Source: JBGLNJ01 sp964353405
GTDB lineage: Bacteria > Chloroflexota > Anaerolineae > Fen-1058
NCBI GenBank assembly: GCA_964353405.1
Contig: CAYGWJ010000379.1
Location: forward strand, 1 to 10,528
Reading direction: 5' to 3'
DNA length: 10,528 nucleotides
Part shown: in pieces, positions 1-5,748 of the stretch
How positions within the stretch are numbered: position 1 is the stretch's first letter
Layout: the number at the start of each line of letters is the position of its first letter
The notes under the pieces: model-generated
The model's database searches: none
What the model was told of the DNA's origin: nothing
The model's input: only the letters and a program-made list of their open reading frames with translations
Program-made: the position numbers and the translations under genes

Positions 1-45
1 CCCTGGTGCACCAACACCGAAGGGCGGTCTCTATTATAGCCCGAA

Positions 46-600
46 CTACCGAATTGCTTCTCGAACCATTGCCTGCGCTGCGGCTCGGATTGCGGCAAGC
101 TTGTATTCTCTACTCCAACGGTTGACTGGAAGGAGATCAAATACGCGCGCCCGGACATGTTGAGCCCAGCGTTCCATGCTCAACAGGCACGTCACCGTGC
201 CATTGCCGCTGCCGCCGGCTGCGGCCACAACAATGACCGGCCTGCCGAACAAGCTGCTCTCATTTTCGCGCGGCGCCTCGCACCGTCGCAGACGGTCCAG
301 GAACGCCTTGGCGGATTCGCTCGGCTCGCCCCAGTAGACGGGCGTCACGATCACGTACGCATCAGCCTGGCGCACGCGTGCATGCAACGATTGAAAGTCA
401 TCCTGCGTTTGGCACTCGTGGTCGTTCAGGCACTTGCCCCAACCGTTGTCACACGCCTGACACCGTCCGATCTGTAGATCGTTGAGCCGAATCTCTTCGG
501 CGTGGCCGCCTGCCTGGAGCACGCCTTCCACTGCTGCGGCTGCGCAGGCAGCCGTCAGGCCATCTCTGTTGGGACTAGCACTGATGACAAGGATATTCAT
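46..600 (-). CDS. Flavodoxin-fold NAD(P)H-dependent FMN reductase-like / iron-sulfur-flavoprotein-like protein
   Basis: A 184-residue flavodoxin-fold protein of the NADPH-dependent FMN reductase family. Residues 2-16 (NILVISASPNRDGLT) form the first strand and the FMN phosphate loop. Residues 85-102 (TPVYWGEPSESAKAFLDR) are the typical flavin-contacting segment. A cysteine cluster lies between them: C47, C50, C57 and C63, followed by a DDF motif. In this family such a cluster may hold an Fe-S centre, as in archaeal iron-sulfur flavoprotein, or a structural metal; the spacing differs from the classical compact Isf motif. The likely role is cytosolic electron transfer or quinone/flavin reduction; the substrate is unknown. 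The ATG at 600 has a modest GAGGA ribosome site about nine bases upstream. The gene lies 61 bases downstream of the amidase on the same strand, so co-transcription is likely. Family call firm, specific function not. Confidence 0.85.
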   Translation of the reverse strand: MNILVISASPNRDGLTAACAAAAVEGVLQAGGHAEEIRLNDLQIGRCQACDNGWGKCLNDHECQTQDDFQSLHARVRQADAYVIVTPVYWGEPSESAKAFLDRLRRCEAPRENESSLFGRPVIVVAAAGGSGNGTVTCLLSMERWAQHVRARVFDLLPVNRWSREYKLAAIRAAAQAMVREAIR

Positions 601-661
601 CTATTTGGTTCCTCACTCGTATGATATGTTCGGGGAATGGCTCCACCCCGTCGCCGTCGAG

Positions 662-2155
662 CTAGAAACCTGCCGGCGCGCGATCAAACCACGGCTGGGC
701 GCGCTCCAACTGGCCGGCCAGGCGGAACAGCGTGGCTTCATCGCCAAAACGCCCCACGAAATGCATCCCAATCGGCAGACCCGCCTCGTTCCAGTACAGT
801 GGCACGGACATGGCGGGCTGGCCGGTTGCGTTGAATAGCGGCGTATAGGGCATAAAGTCGAACGTCTTGCCTGCCAACGGCTTGATGATGCCCAGCGCAT
901 TCAATACCCAGGCGGCGTTGAGCCGGCCGATCAGTCCAATCATGAACCGCTCTGCGCCGGAGGGCTGCAACGAGCCAGTGGGTACAGGAGGCTGAGCGAG
1001 CGTCGGGGTCAGCAAAACGTCGTAATCTTCAAAGAAGCGACCCACACCACGTGCTGCGGCCATCAAGTAATTCAACGCTTTGGCGTAATCGCCCGCGCTC
1101 GTGGCCTGGCCGATCAGAGCCAGCGCGCTGGTGCCGGTTTCGAAATCGGCAAACGAGGCTTGGCGCCCGGCCAAGCTGGCGGCCCAATCCATCTCGTTGC
1201 GCGTCTCGGCGGCGATCATCGTCAAGAACGCAATCGCAAACGCTTCCCGGTCAATCTGCGGCGCGGCTTCTACCAGCTCGTGCCCCAACTGCTCTAGCGA
1301 GTGCACCGTGGCTTGCAACCCTTTCTGGCAATCTGGATGCACTTTGTGTCCGAGGAAAGGCTGTGAGGTGAAGGCGATGCGCAAGCGGCCCGGTTCCGTC
1401 GTCACTTCCTGCAAATAGGAGCGCTGCTGCGGCGGCGCCCAGTAGGGTGCGCCCACGTCTGGCCCGGCAATGGCGTCCAGCATGGCGGCGCTATCGCGCA
1501 CCGAGCGGGTGAGGACGTGTTCCTGGGCAAAGCCGCGCCAGATGTCACCAATATCCGGCCCGGTGGGGGTACGGCCACGCGTCGGTTTCAGTCCAAACAC
1601 TCCACAGCACGAAGCGGGGATGCGAATGGAACCACCTCCGTCGGCGCCGCCTGACAGGGGTACCAGGCGTGCCGCCACTGCAGCCGCCGAGCCGCCGCTC
1701 GATCCGCCGGGCGTGCGGCTCAGGTCCCATGGATTGTGGGTTGGGCCAAAGGCTTCTGGCTCAGTATAGGGCATCAAGCTGAATTCGGGGACGTTGGTCT
1801 TGCCCAGGATGATGACGCCCGCAGCCCGGTAGCGGCGCACGATTTCGCTGTCGTGCGGCTGGGGGACGTCCTTCAGCATGCGCGTACCAGAGCTCGTGGG
1901 CACGCCTTTTACGGTGGCGTGCATGTCCTTTAGCAAGAACGGCACGCCCCTGAACGGGCCATCGGGCAGGTCACCTTTTGCGGTCGTGCGCGCCTGGTCA
2001 TAGAGTTTGTAGACCACGGCGTTGAGCTTGGGATTGCGCGCTTCAATACGGCTGATCGCTTCTTCGACCAGATCGGCCGGCGCGACCTGACGGGTGCGCA
2101 CCAGTTCCGCCAACCCCAGTCCATCAAACTTGTGGAATTCAGGAAAACTAGTCAT
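662..2155 (-). CDS. Amidase (amidase-signature family, 6-aminohexanoate cyclic-dimer hydrolase-like)
   Basis: A complete 497-residue amidase-signature serine hydrolase, probably cytosolic, that would hydrolyse an amide bond to an acid plus ammonia or an amine. The Ser-cisSer-Lys triad is present: K76 in FLLKDM, the cis-Ser S152 in the GGSSGGS loop, and the nucleophile S176 in DGGGSIRIPAS. The 24-residue Ser-Ser spacing is the same as in GatA, FAAH and NylA. The CGVFGLKPTRGR and LTRSVRDSAAMLD blocks and the C-terminal FNATGQPAMSVP block are typical of stand-alone amidases, and the overall pattern recalls 6-aminohexanoate cyclic-dimer hydrolase (NylA). Substrate cannot be read from sequence. 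Start: a GTG at 2161 gives 499 residues but overlaps the ribosome site, so the ATG at 2155, five bases after AAGGAGG, is preferred. No GatB or GatC lies nearby, arguing against the tRNA amidotransferase. Divergent from the GH3-like gene. Confidence 0.93.
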   Translation of the reverse strand: MTSFPEFHKFDGLGLAELVRTRQVAPADLVEEAISRIEARNPKLNAVVYKLYDQARTTAKGDLPDGPFRGVPFLLKDMHATVKGVPTSSGTRMLKDVPQPHDSEIVRRYRAAGVIILGKTNVPEFSLMPYTEPEAFGPTHNPWDLSRTPGGSSGGSAAAVAARLVPLSGGADGGGSIRIPASCCGVFGLKPTRGRTPTGPDIGDIWRGFAQEHVLTRSVRDSAAMLDAIAGPDVGAPYWAPPQQRSYLQEVTTEPGRLRIAFTSQPFLGHKVHPDCQKGLQATVHSLEQLGHELVEAAPQIDREAFAIAFLTMIAAETRNEMDWAASLAGRQASFADFETGTSALALIGQATSAGDYAKALNYLMAAARGVGRFFEDYDVLLTPTLAQPPVPTGSLQPSGAERFMIGLIGRLNAAWVLNALGIIKPLAGKTFDFMPYTPLFNATGQPAMSVPLYWNEAGLPIGMHFVGRFGDEATLFRLAGQLERAQPWFDRAPAGF

Positions 2156-2160
2156 GCTCA

Positions 2161-2167
2161 CCTCCTT
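2161..2167 (-). promoter_or_regulatory. Strong Shine-Dalgarno site that fixes the amidase start
   Basis: On the minus strand this reads AAGGAGG, followed after five bases by ATG at 2155. An alternative GTG start at 2161-2159 uses the last G of this site and so cannot be served by it, which favours the ATG. Confidence 0.75.
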
Positions 2168-2334
2168 GTTTTAGTCAACGGCTTGCTAGGCTATGCTCAA
2201 ATCGTCAGACGCCCGCATCGGCTTGACTATCGGCCGGGGTGCTGATCACGCCGAAGGGTAGCTTGATTCTACACTAACCGCAATAGAACGCAAAATTCAG
2301 GCGTTTGATCCATCTTCCGACTCGGAACTTGCAT

Positions 2335-2363
2335 TTGGCCTCACAGAGCCAATGTGATACACT
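2335..2363 (+). promoter_or_regulatory. Candidate promoter of the GH3-like gene, with an inverted repeat
   Basis: A TGaTACACT sequence (TG at 2355-2356, hexamer 2358-2363) resembles an extended -10 box. Seventeen bases upstream is TTGGCC, a weak -35. The interval 2335-2352 is also an inverted repeat, TTGGC-N8-GCCAA, which could be an operator. The hexamer lies 40 bases before the ATG at 2404, a plausible leader length. The rest of the 248-base intergenic region (2156-2403) shows no gene. Pattern match only, with bacterial sigma-70 rules assumed. Confidence 0.25.
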
Positions 2364-2403
2364 TGCTCACCGAATCACCTCATTCCCAATCAGGAGACCT
2401 CCC

Positions 2404-3552
2404 ATGAACGACATTGATCCTCAGGCTGCGGCACAACTGCTCAACGCTCTCTTGCAACCCTGGCACGACGCCGTGCAAGATCCGGCCAAGGCTCAACACG
2501 AGGTGCTGCAGAATCTCTTGCTAGGCTATGCTCAGACCGGATACGGCCAACAGCTTGGCGCAGCCCAGGTCAAGACGATTGACGATTATCGGCATGCTTT
2601 TCCGGTGATCACCTATGAGGATGTCAAGCCGCTCGTCCAGCGAGTGATGGCCGGTGAGGTGAGCCTGCTCCTCACCGAAGAGCCGGTGGGCTGGGCCATC
2701 ACCCGAGGTACGACCCAGGGCGAGTCCAAGTTCATCCCGATGACGCCGACCGACCTGCGCATGCGCATCAGCGCCGGACGAGCGATGATGAATTACGTGG
2801 CAGCCAGTGGTCGCTATGACCTGTTCCAGGGGGTCAACCTGAACCTGAATTTCCCTTCAGTGGTGGGGACGGTGCGAGTGGGGGAACGAGACGTGGAATA
2901 TGGCTACAGCTCCGGCATCTATACCAGGCACGTCTCGGCCTTTACGCCCATCCGCTCAGCGCCAACGCAAGGCGAGATTGACGCGCTGGGCGGTGGCAAT
3001 ACGACCCGCGATTGGGAAGCGCGCTTTGAGCTGGCCTACCAAAAATGCAAAGACGAGAACGTCACGCTGGTGGGCGGCGTCGCCCCCACCGCCATCTCGT
3101 TCGCCCGTTACCTGCGCCGGGCGCACCGCGTCTATCCCAAAGACCTGTGGAAAACGCAGATCATGACGCTGGGGAGTGTGCCCGGCATCAATACGCACTA
3201 CCAGCCGGCACTCACGGCTCTGTATGGGCCGGTTGCCATCCGCGAAATTTATGGCACTACCGAAGGCATGTTCGGCCAGCAGCGAGACGAGCGCCGGGCG
3301 TGGGTTCCCAATGCTGACCTCTACTTGTTCGAGGTGGAAACCCGCTCGGGCATCAAGCTGCTGCACGAGATGCGCCCCGGCGAGATGGGCAGCCTGATCG
3401 TCTCTACGCCCATCCTGGCCCGCTACAAAATCGGGGACCTCATTCTCGCCTTCCAGTCCCCGTATTTTCGCTGCATCGGCCGAGACCGGTGGTGGACTCT
3501 TCTGCGTTATGCCTGGGACGAATTTATGACGTTCAATCTGGGCCGGTTATAG
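2404..3552 (+). CDS. GH3-family acyl-adenylating enzyme, short form lacking the C-terminal domain
   Basis: A 382-residue member of the GH3 branch of the adenylate-forming superfamily, whose plant members activate acyl acids with ATP and join them to amino acids. The three nucleotide-binding motifs occur in order: motif I at residues 99-112 (ITRGTTQGESKFIP), motif II at 283-288 (YGTTEG), motif III at 341-345 (YKIGD). The protein ends only 37 residues after motif III, at FNLGRL, whereas typical members of 500-600 residues continue into a mobile C-terminal lid domain needed for the transfer half-reaction. No continuation is seen downstream, where an opposing gene begins at once. It may therefore only adenylate, use a partner, or be a natural short subfamily. 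ATG 2404 is chosen because AGGAGA (2392-2397) lies six bases upstream; the same frame is open further upstream to 2305 but without such a site. Acyl substrate unknown; cytosolic. Confidence 0.82.
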   Translation: MNDIDPQAAAQLLNALLQPWHDAVQDPAKAQHEVLQNLLLGYAQTGYGQQLGAAQVKTIDDYRHAFPVITYEDVKPLVQRVMAGEVSLLLTEEPVGWAITRGTTQGESKFIPMTPTDLRMRISAGRAMMNYVAASGRYDLFQGVNLNLNFPSVVGTVRVGERDVEYGYSSGIYTRHVSAFTPIRSAPTQGEIDALGGGNTTRDWEARFELAYQKCKDENVTLVGGVAPTAISFARYLRRAHRVYPKDLWKTQIMTLGSVPGINTHYQPALTALYGPVAIREIYGTTEGMFGQQRDERRAWVPNADLYLFEVETRSGIKLLHEMRPGEMGSLIVSTPILARYKIGDLILAFQSPYFRCIGRDRWWTLLRYAWDEFMTFNLGRL

Positions 3553-3993
3553 TCAGGGCCGCCTCATCAGGACGCGCAACAGGATGAACACGCCAAAGAG
3601 AATCAGGACCAGCGGCCCGATCACGTTCCAGCTCAGCAGATCCCCCAGCCCGGCGCCGATCAGGATGAGGCCCAAAATGAGGGTGCCGGTCACTGCGCGC
3701 CGATAGGCTGGCACCAGCACGCGCACGGCGACCTCCAAAAGCAAAATCAGGCCAGCCCCGACGAGAATGATGGCCCAGGCTTCCAGCCGCTCGAAACGGG
3801 CCAGGAGCCGTAGATTGTCCGCGAGCAGCACCAGGCCAGCCCAGATCAAGATGCCGGCCCACACCATGCCGCCGAGCGGATCACGGCGCCATTTTTCTTC
3901 CCAGTTCTTTTCTTCCTTCTCCCCGCGCTTTTCTTCCTTCTCGTGCCTTTCGCGCGGCTCTTGCTCTTTCTCGAGACGTTGCGGCTCAGACAT
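3553..3993 (-). CDS. LiaI/LiaF-like four-helix membrane protein (DUF5668-type)
   Basis: A 146-residue membrane protein. Residues 1-38 are extremely rich in Glu, Lys and Arg (EKEEKRGEKEEKNWEEKWRR) and are probably cytoplasmic and helical. Four hydrophobic segments follow at about 41-58, 71-93, 101-119 and 123-140, with the DPLGGMVWAGILIWAGLVLL opening typical of the LiaI-LiaF-like transmembrane region. LiaF proteins restrain the LiaS histidine kinase in cell-envelope stress signalling; whether this one does so is inferred only from the divergent HisKA_3 kinase at 4577. The C-terminal LiaF output domain is absent. The ATG at 3993 is chosen because AAGGAGG lies five to six bases upstream; the frame is open to 4080 but that extension has no ribosome site. 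Its stop codon abuts that of the convergent GH3-like gene with no bases between, so no separate terminator fits there. Confidence 0.8.
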   Translation of the reverse strand: MSEPQRLEKEQEPRERHEKEEKRGEKEEKNWEEKWRRDPLGGMVWAGILIWAGLVLLADNLRLLARFERLEAWAIILVGAGLILLLEVAVRVLVPAYRRAVTGTLILGLILIGAGLGDLLSWNVIGPLVLILFGVFILLRVLMRRP

Positions 3994-4107
3994 GGTTGCC
4001 TCCTTGTCTTTTCTTGCGGTGCTTTCCGCTGCGTGGCTCCATCGCCCAATACGCTCTGCATCGGCCTGACCTTCTGCCAACGCTGTTTACGCCGAGGAGC
4101 AGCTTCA

Positions 4108-4113
4108 ATTATA
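4108..4113 (-). promoter_or_regulatory. Possible -10 box for the membrane-protein gene
   Basis: A perfect TATAAT on the minus strand, about 115 bases upstream of the ATG at 3993. The -35 region at a 16-18 base spacing is poor, so the call is tentative. It is the best-looking promoter element in this A+T-richer patch. Confidence 0.25.
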
Positions 4114-4154
4114 TTCCAGAATTGTAAATTTCGGTAGTCGCTCGTGAAACGCAA

Positions 4155-4184
4155 GCCGCCGGGCCAAACCCGGCGGCCCCTACA
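4155..4184. repeat. Palindromic intergenic element ending in CCCCTACA
   Basis: GCCGCCGGG (4155-4163) and CCCGGCGGC (4169-4177) form a perfect nine-base-pair stem around a five-base loop, followed by CCCTACA. Short palindromes with a TGTAGGGGC-like end are a common type of dispersed intergenic repeat in Chloroflexota and cyanobacteria; that this is one of them is inferred from its form. No T-tract follows on either strand, so it is not an obvious terminator. Confidence 0.5.
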
Positions 4185-4221
4185 AATGTTGCAGAAACGC
4201 CCTGCCTCAAATATGGCAAGA

Positions 4222-4246
4222 GACCGCCAGGCAAGCGGTCCTTTTT
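4222..4246 (+). terminator. Intrinsic-terminator-like hairpin (rightward)
   Basis: GACCGC (4222-4227), a seven-base loop and GCGGTC (4235-4240), followed by C and five T residues (4242-4246). The shape is that of a Rho-independent terminator for rightward transcription. No rightward gene ends just before it, since the GH3-like gene ends at 3552 with an opposing gene between, so it may act on a leader or small RNA. Confidence 0.5.
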
Positions 4247-4345
4247 GGTTAAGCCTCAATCCATCATTCATCCGATGCGCAAAACCAGAGACTCGGTTAT
4301 ATTGATAGCAATTCTGAGCGCAGGGCAACCCCTGGCAAGTCCACA

Positions 4346-4365
4346 CCCCTGGGAAATCCCAGGGG
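4346..4365. repeat. Perfect eight-base-pair hairpin
   Basis: CCCCTGGG and CCCAGGGG pair around the four-base loop AAAT. Two smaller perfect hairpins flank it: CAGGG-caac-CCTG-type at 4321-4334 and GCAAC-CCAG-GTTGC at 4409-4422. The 9-mer GGGCAACCC occurs in both flanking hairpins. The G+C-rich stems lack T-tracts. Confidence 0.5.
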
Positions 4366-4508
4366 CATGGGGCAAAGCGCGCGTGTCCGCCGTGTACATG
4401 TCTAGAGGGCAACCCAGGTTGCGCCTAAAGGGCTCTCGGCCAAACGGTCACCGTGCAGATGCCTGACGCGCATAAGGAAGGGCCATGATCATCATCGCAG
4501 CGGATATA

Positions 4509-4565
4509 ACAAATGTGGCAGACGCGACTAGCACAAATGTAGCAGAGACCACAACAAATGTGGTC
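4509..4565 (+). repeat. Short direct repeats, consensus ACAAATGTNGCAGA
   Basis: Copies start at 4509 (acaaatgtggcaga) and 4533 (acaaatgtagcaga), with a partial copy at 4554 (acaaatgtggtc). The spacings are 24 and 21 bases, that is, roughly two helical turns. A further full copy lies apart at 4182-4195 (acaaatgttgcaga). The even spacing resembles binding sites for a regulator or the remains of a tandem duplication. The last copies overlap the terminator-like hairpin. Confidence 0.6.
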
Positions 4566-4573
4566 TCTTTTTT
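4544..4573 (+). terminator. Strong intrinsic-terminator-like hairpin just before the kinase start
   Basis: AGAGACCACA (4544-4553) and TGTGGTCTCT (4559-4568) form a perfect ten-base-pair stem around the loop ACAAA, followed by a run of T to 4573. This is a textbook Rho-independent terminator for rightward transcription, yet it ends three bases before the ATG at 4577. It either blocks read-through into the kinase reading frame or acts as an attenuator. Confidence 0.7.
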
Positions 4574-4576
4574 GGC

Positions 4577-5521
4577 ATGGAACATGGCATCGCGTATCGT
4601 CTGGAAGGAGAAGAAGGAGATTCCGCCGAGAATGCCCATTTGCGCGTGATAGCCACCTGTGGATTTTCGGACGAGTTTGCGCATTTTGGCGACGGGCTGC
4701 CATTGCGTGAAAGCGCTGCCGGTGTCGCCGGTCGGCACGGCGAGCCGATGATCTGGTCACTGGTGGATTTGCCCACCCACAACTCTCTGAAGCAGATGTT
4801 GGCCAGAGAAGGAGTGCAACAAGTCATCTCTATCCCTTTGACGGCCAAAGGACGATTCCTAGGCGCGCTGAATCTCAGTACGAGTCGGCTGCGCTCATTT
4901 ACGCCAGAGCAAATTGCGCTGTTGAAAACGATGGGGCAACAAGTGGGCGTGGCGATGGAAAACGCGCACTTGTATGAGCAAGCTGAGCAGGCTGCCGCGC
5001 TGGCTGAGCGCAACCGGCTGGCGCGCGAGCTGCATGATTCGGTGACCCAATCGCTTTACAGTGTGACGCTCTATGCCGAAGCCGCCGCTCGATTGCTGAC
5101 GGCCGGTCAGCACGCTGAGGCGACCGATCACCTGCGCGAATTGCGTGACACGGCGCAAGAAGCGCTGCGCGAGATGCGTCTGCTCATTTTTGAGCTGCGC
5201 CCACCCGCGCTGGAAAAGAGCGGACTGATCGCCGCCTTGCAGGCGCGGCTGGAAGCCGTCGAAGGGCGTGGAGGCATGTTGACTGAATTGCAGGTAGAAG
5301 GCGCACAAGAGGCTGACCGGGTGCCGCTTGCCACTCAGGAGGAATTGTTCCAGATTGCCCGCGAAGCTCTCAACAATGTCCTCAAGCATGCCCGTGCCCT
5401 GCACGTGTGGGTTCGCGTGCAGTTCCAACACGAGGCGCCCGCCTGGAAGTGCGCGATGACGGCGTGGGATTTGATCCGGTGCAGATTCGGGCCAGAGGCG
5501 GCCTGGGTTTGCCGGGGATGA
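4577..5521 (+). CDS. GAF-domain sensor histidine kinase (HisKA_3, NarL/LiaS type), frameshifted and probably 5'-truncated
   Basis: A kinase-like frame of 314 residues. Residues 5-132 look like a GAF domain that begins late, at GIAYRLEGEE, so the first helix usual for GAF is missing. Residues 142-212 form the HisKA_3 dimerisation/phosphoacceptor domain, with H153 in RLARELHDSVTQSL and the usual MRLLIFELRPPALE segment. The N box (REALNNVLKHA, about 262-272) opens the HATPase domain. At about codon 286 (near 5435) the frame is lost: the last 27 residues are out of register, and the proper continuation LEVRDDGVGFDP is found in another frame from 5437. A missing base fits. The start codon has no ribosome site and sits right behind a terminator-like hairpin. 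No transmembrane segment is seen. No response regulator gene is adjacent. Either a pseudogene or a sequencing error; the truncated product would lack G boxes and could not bind ATP properly. Confidence 0.8.
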   Translation: MEHGIAYRLEGEEGDSAENAHLRVIATCGFSDEFAHFGDGLPLRESAAGVAGRHGEPMIWSLVDLPTHNSLKQMLAREGVQQVISIPLTAKGRFLGALNLSTSRLRSFTPEQIALLKTMGQQVGVAMENAHLYEQAEQAAALAERNRLARELHDSVTQSLYSVTLYAEAAARLLTAGQHAEATDHLRELRDTAQEALREMRLLIFELRPPALEKSGLIAALQARLEAVEGRGGMLTELQVEGAQEADRVPLATQEELFQIAREALNNVLKHARALHVWVRVQFQHEAPAWKCAMTAWDLIRCRFGPEAAWVCRG

Positions 5522-5748
5522 AGGAGCGCGTGCAAAAGATTGGCGCGGACCTGCAAATCACGAGCGAGCCGGGCAAAGGAACGAGTGTCCGAGTGACGGT
5601 AGGGGCTGATCAAGTGCAGGCAAGCGTCATACCACCCAACCCAATCCTAGCTCTTCCAGTTTGGCCCGGGCAGGCCTGCCTGTGGCTGGGTCCCAACCTG
5701 CCAGTTCATAATAGTCATTCAGCGCGGCCTCCAGCTCTTGGCGCGTGA
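5437..5748 (+). pseudogene. Displaced C-terminal ATP-binding part of the sensor kinase
   Basis: Read in the frame beginning GCC at 5437, this gives ARLEVRDDGVGFDP (G1 box), GGLGLPGMKERVQKIG (G2 region) and PGKGTSVRVTV, the end of a HATPase_c domain. It joins smoothly to the N-box part of the preceding frame if one base is restored at about 5435-5440, for example GCGCCC as GCGGCCC. Kinase homology ends at about 5605; the frame stays open to a stop at 5746-5748, running some 120 bases antisense through the 3' end of the aldehyde oxidoreductase gene, so its original stop seems to be lost or displaced as well. Confidence 0.75.

Larger units (their letters stand above)
3994..4576. other. Gene-poor, hairpin-rich intergenic region
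   Basis: About 580 bases between the leftward membrane-protein gene and the rightward kinase with no family-recognisable gene on either strand. It contains a candidate -10 for the leftward gene, a G+C-rich palindrome (4155-4177), two T-tract hairpins pointing right (4222-4246 and 4544-4573), smaller perfect hairpins (4321-4334, 4346-4365, 4409-4422), and a repeated motif with consensus ACAAATGTNGCAGA. A 54-codon frame (4485-4649) with an AAGGAAG site four bases before its ATG crosses the last hairpin; its product matches nothing known to me. Confidence 0.6.

Noticed and set aside
33..38. TATAAT on the minus strand just after the flavoprotein stop, perhaps a promoter for a gene left of the window
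   Set aside because: No -35 box at a suitable spacing and no downstream gene visible; kept only as a note.
2223..2275. TTGACT and TACACT words as a second promoter upstream of the GH3-like gene
   Set aside because: The two words are not at a working distance from one another, and neither has a partner.
4222..4246. Possible T-box or other amino-acid riboswitch
   Set aside because: The ACCGC word is present but the conserved T-box antiterminator sequence is not, and no aminoacyl or amino-acid transport gene follows directly.
4509..4565. Possible CRISPR array
   Set aside because: The repeats are only 14 bases with about 10 bases between them, and no cas gene is present.
4448..4738. A 96-codon minus-strand frame ending in a hydrophobic stretch that looks like a membrane helix
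   Set aside because: The hydrophobic stretch comes from the ACAAATGT repeats read backwards, and the rest is antisense to the GAF domain; no ribosome site.
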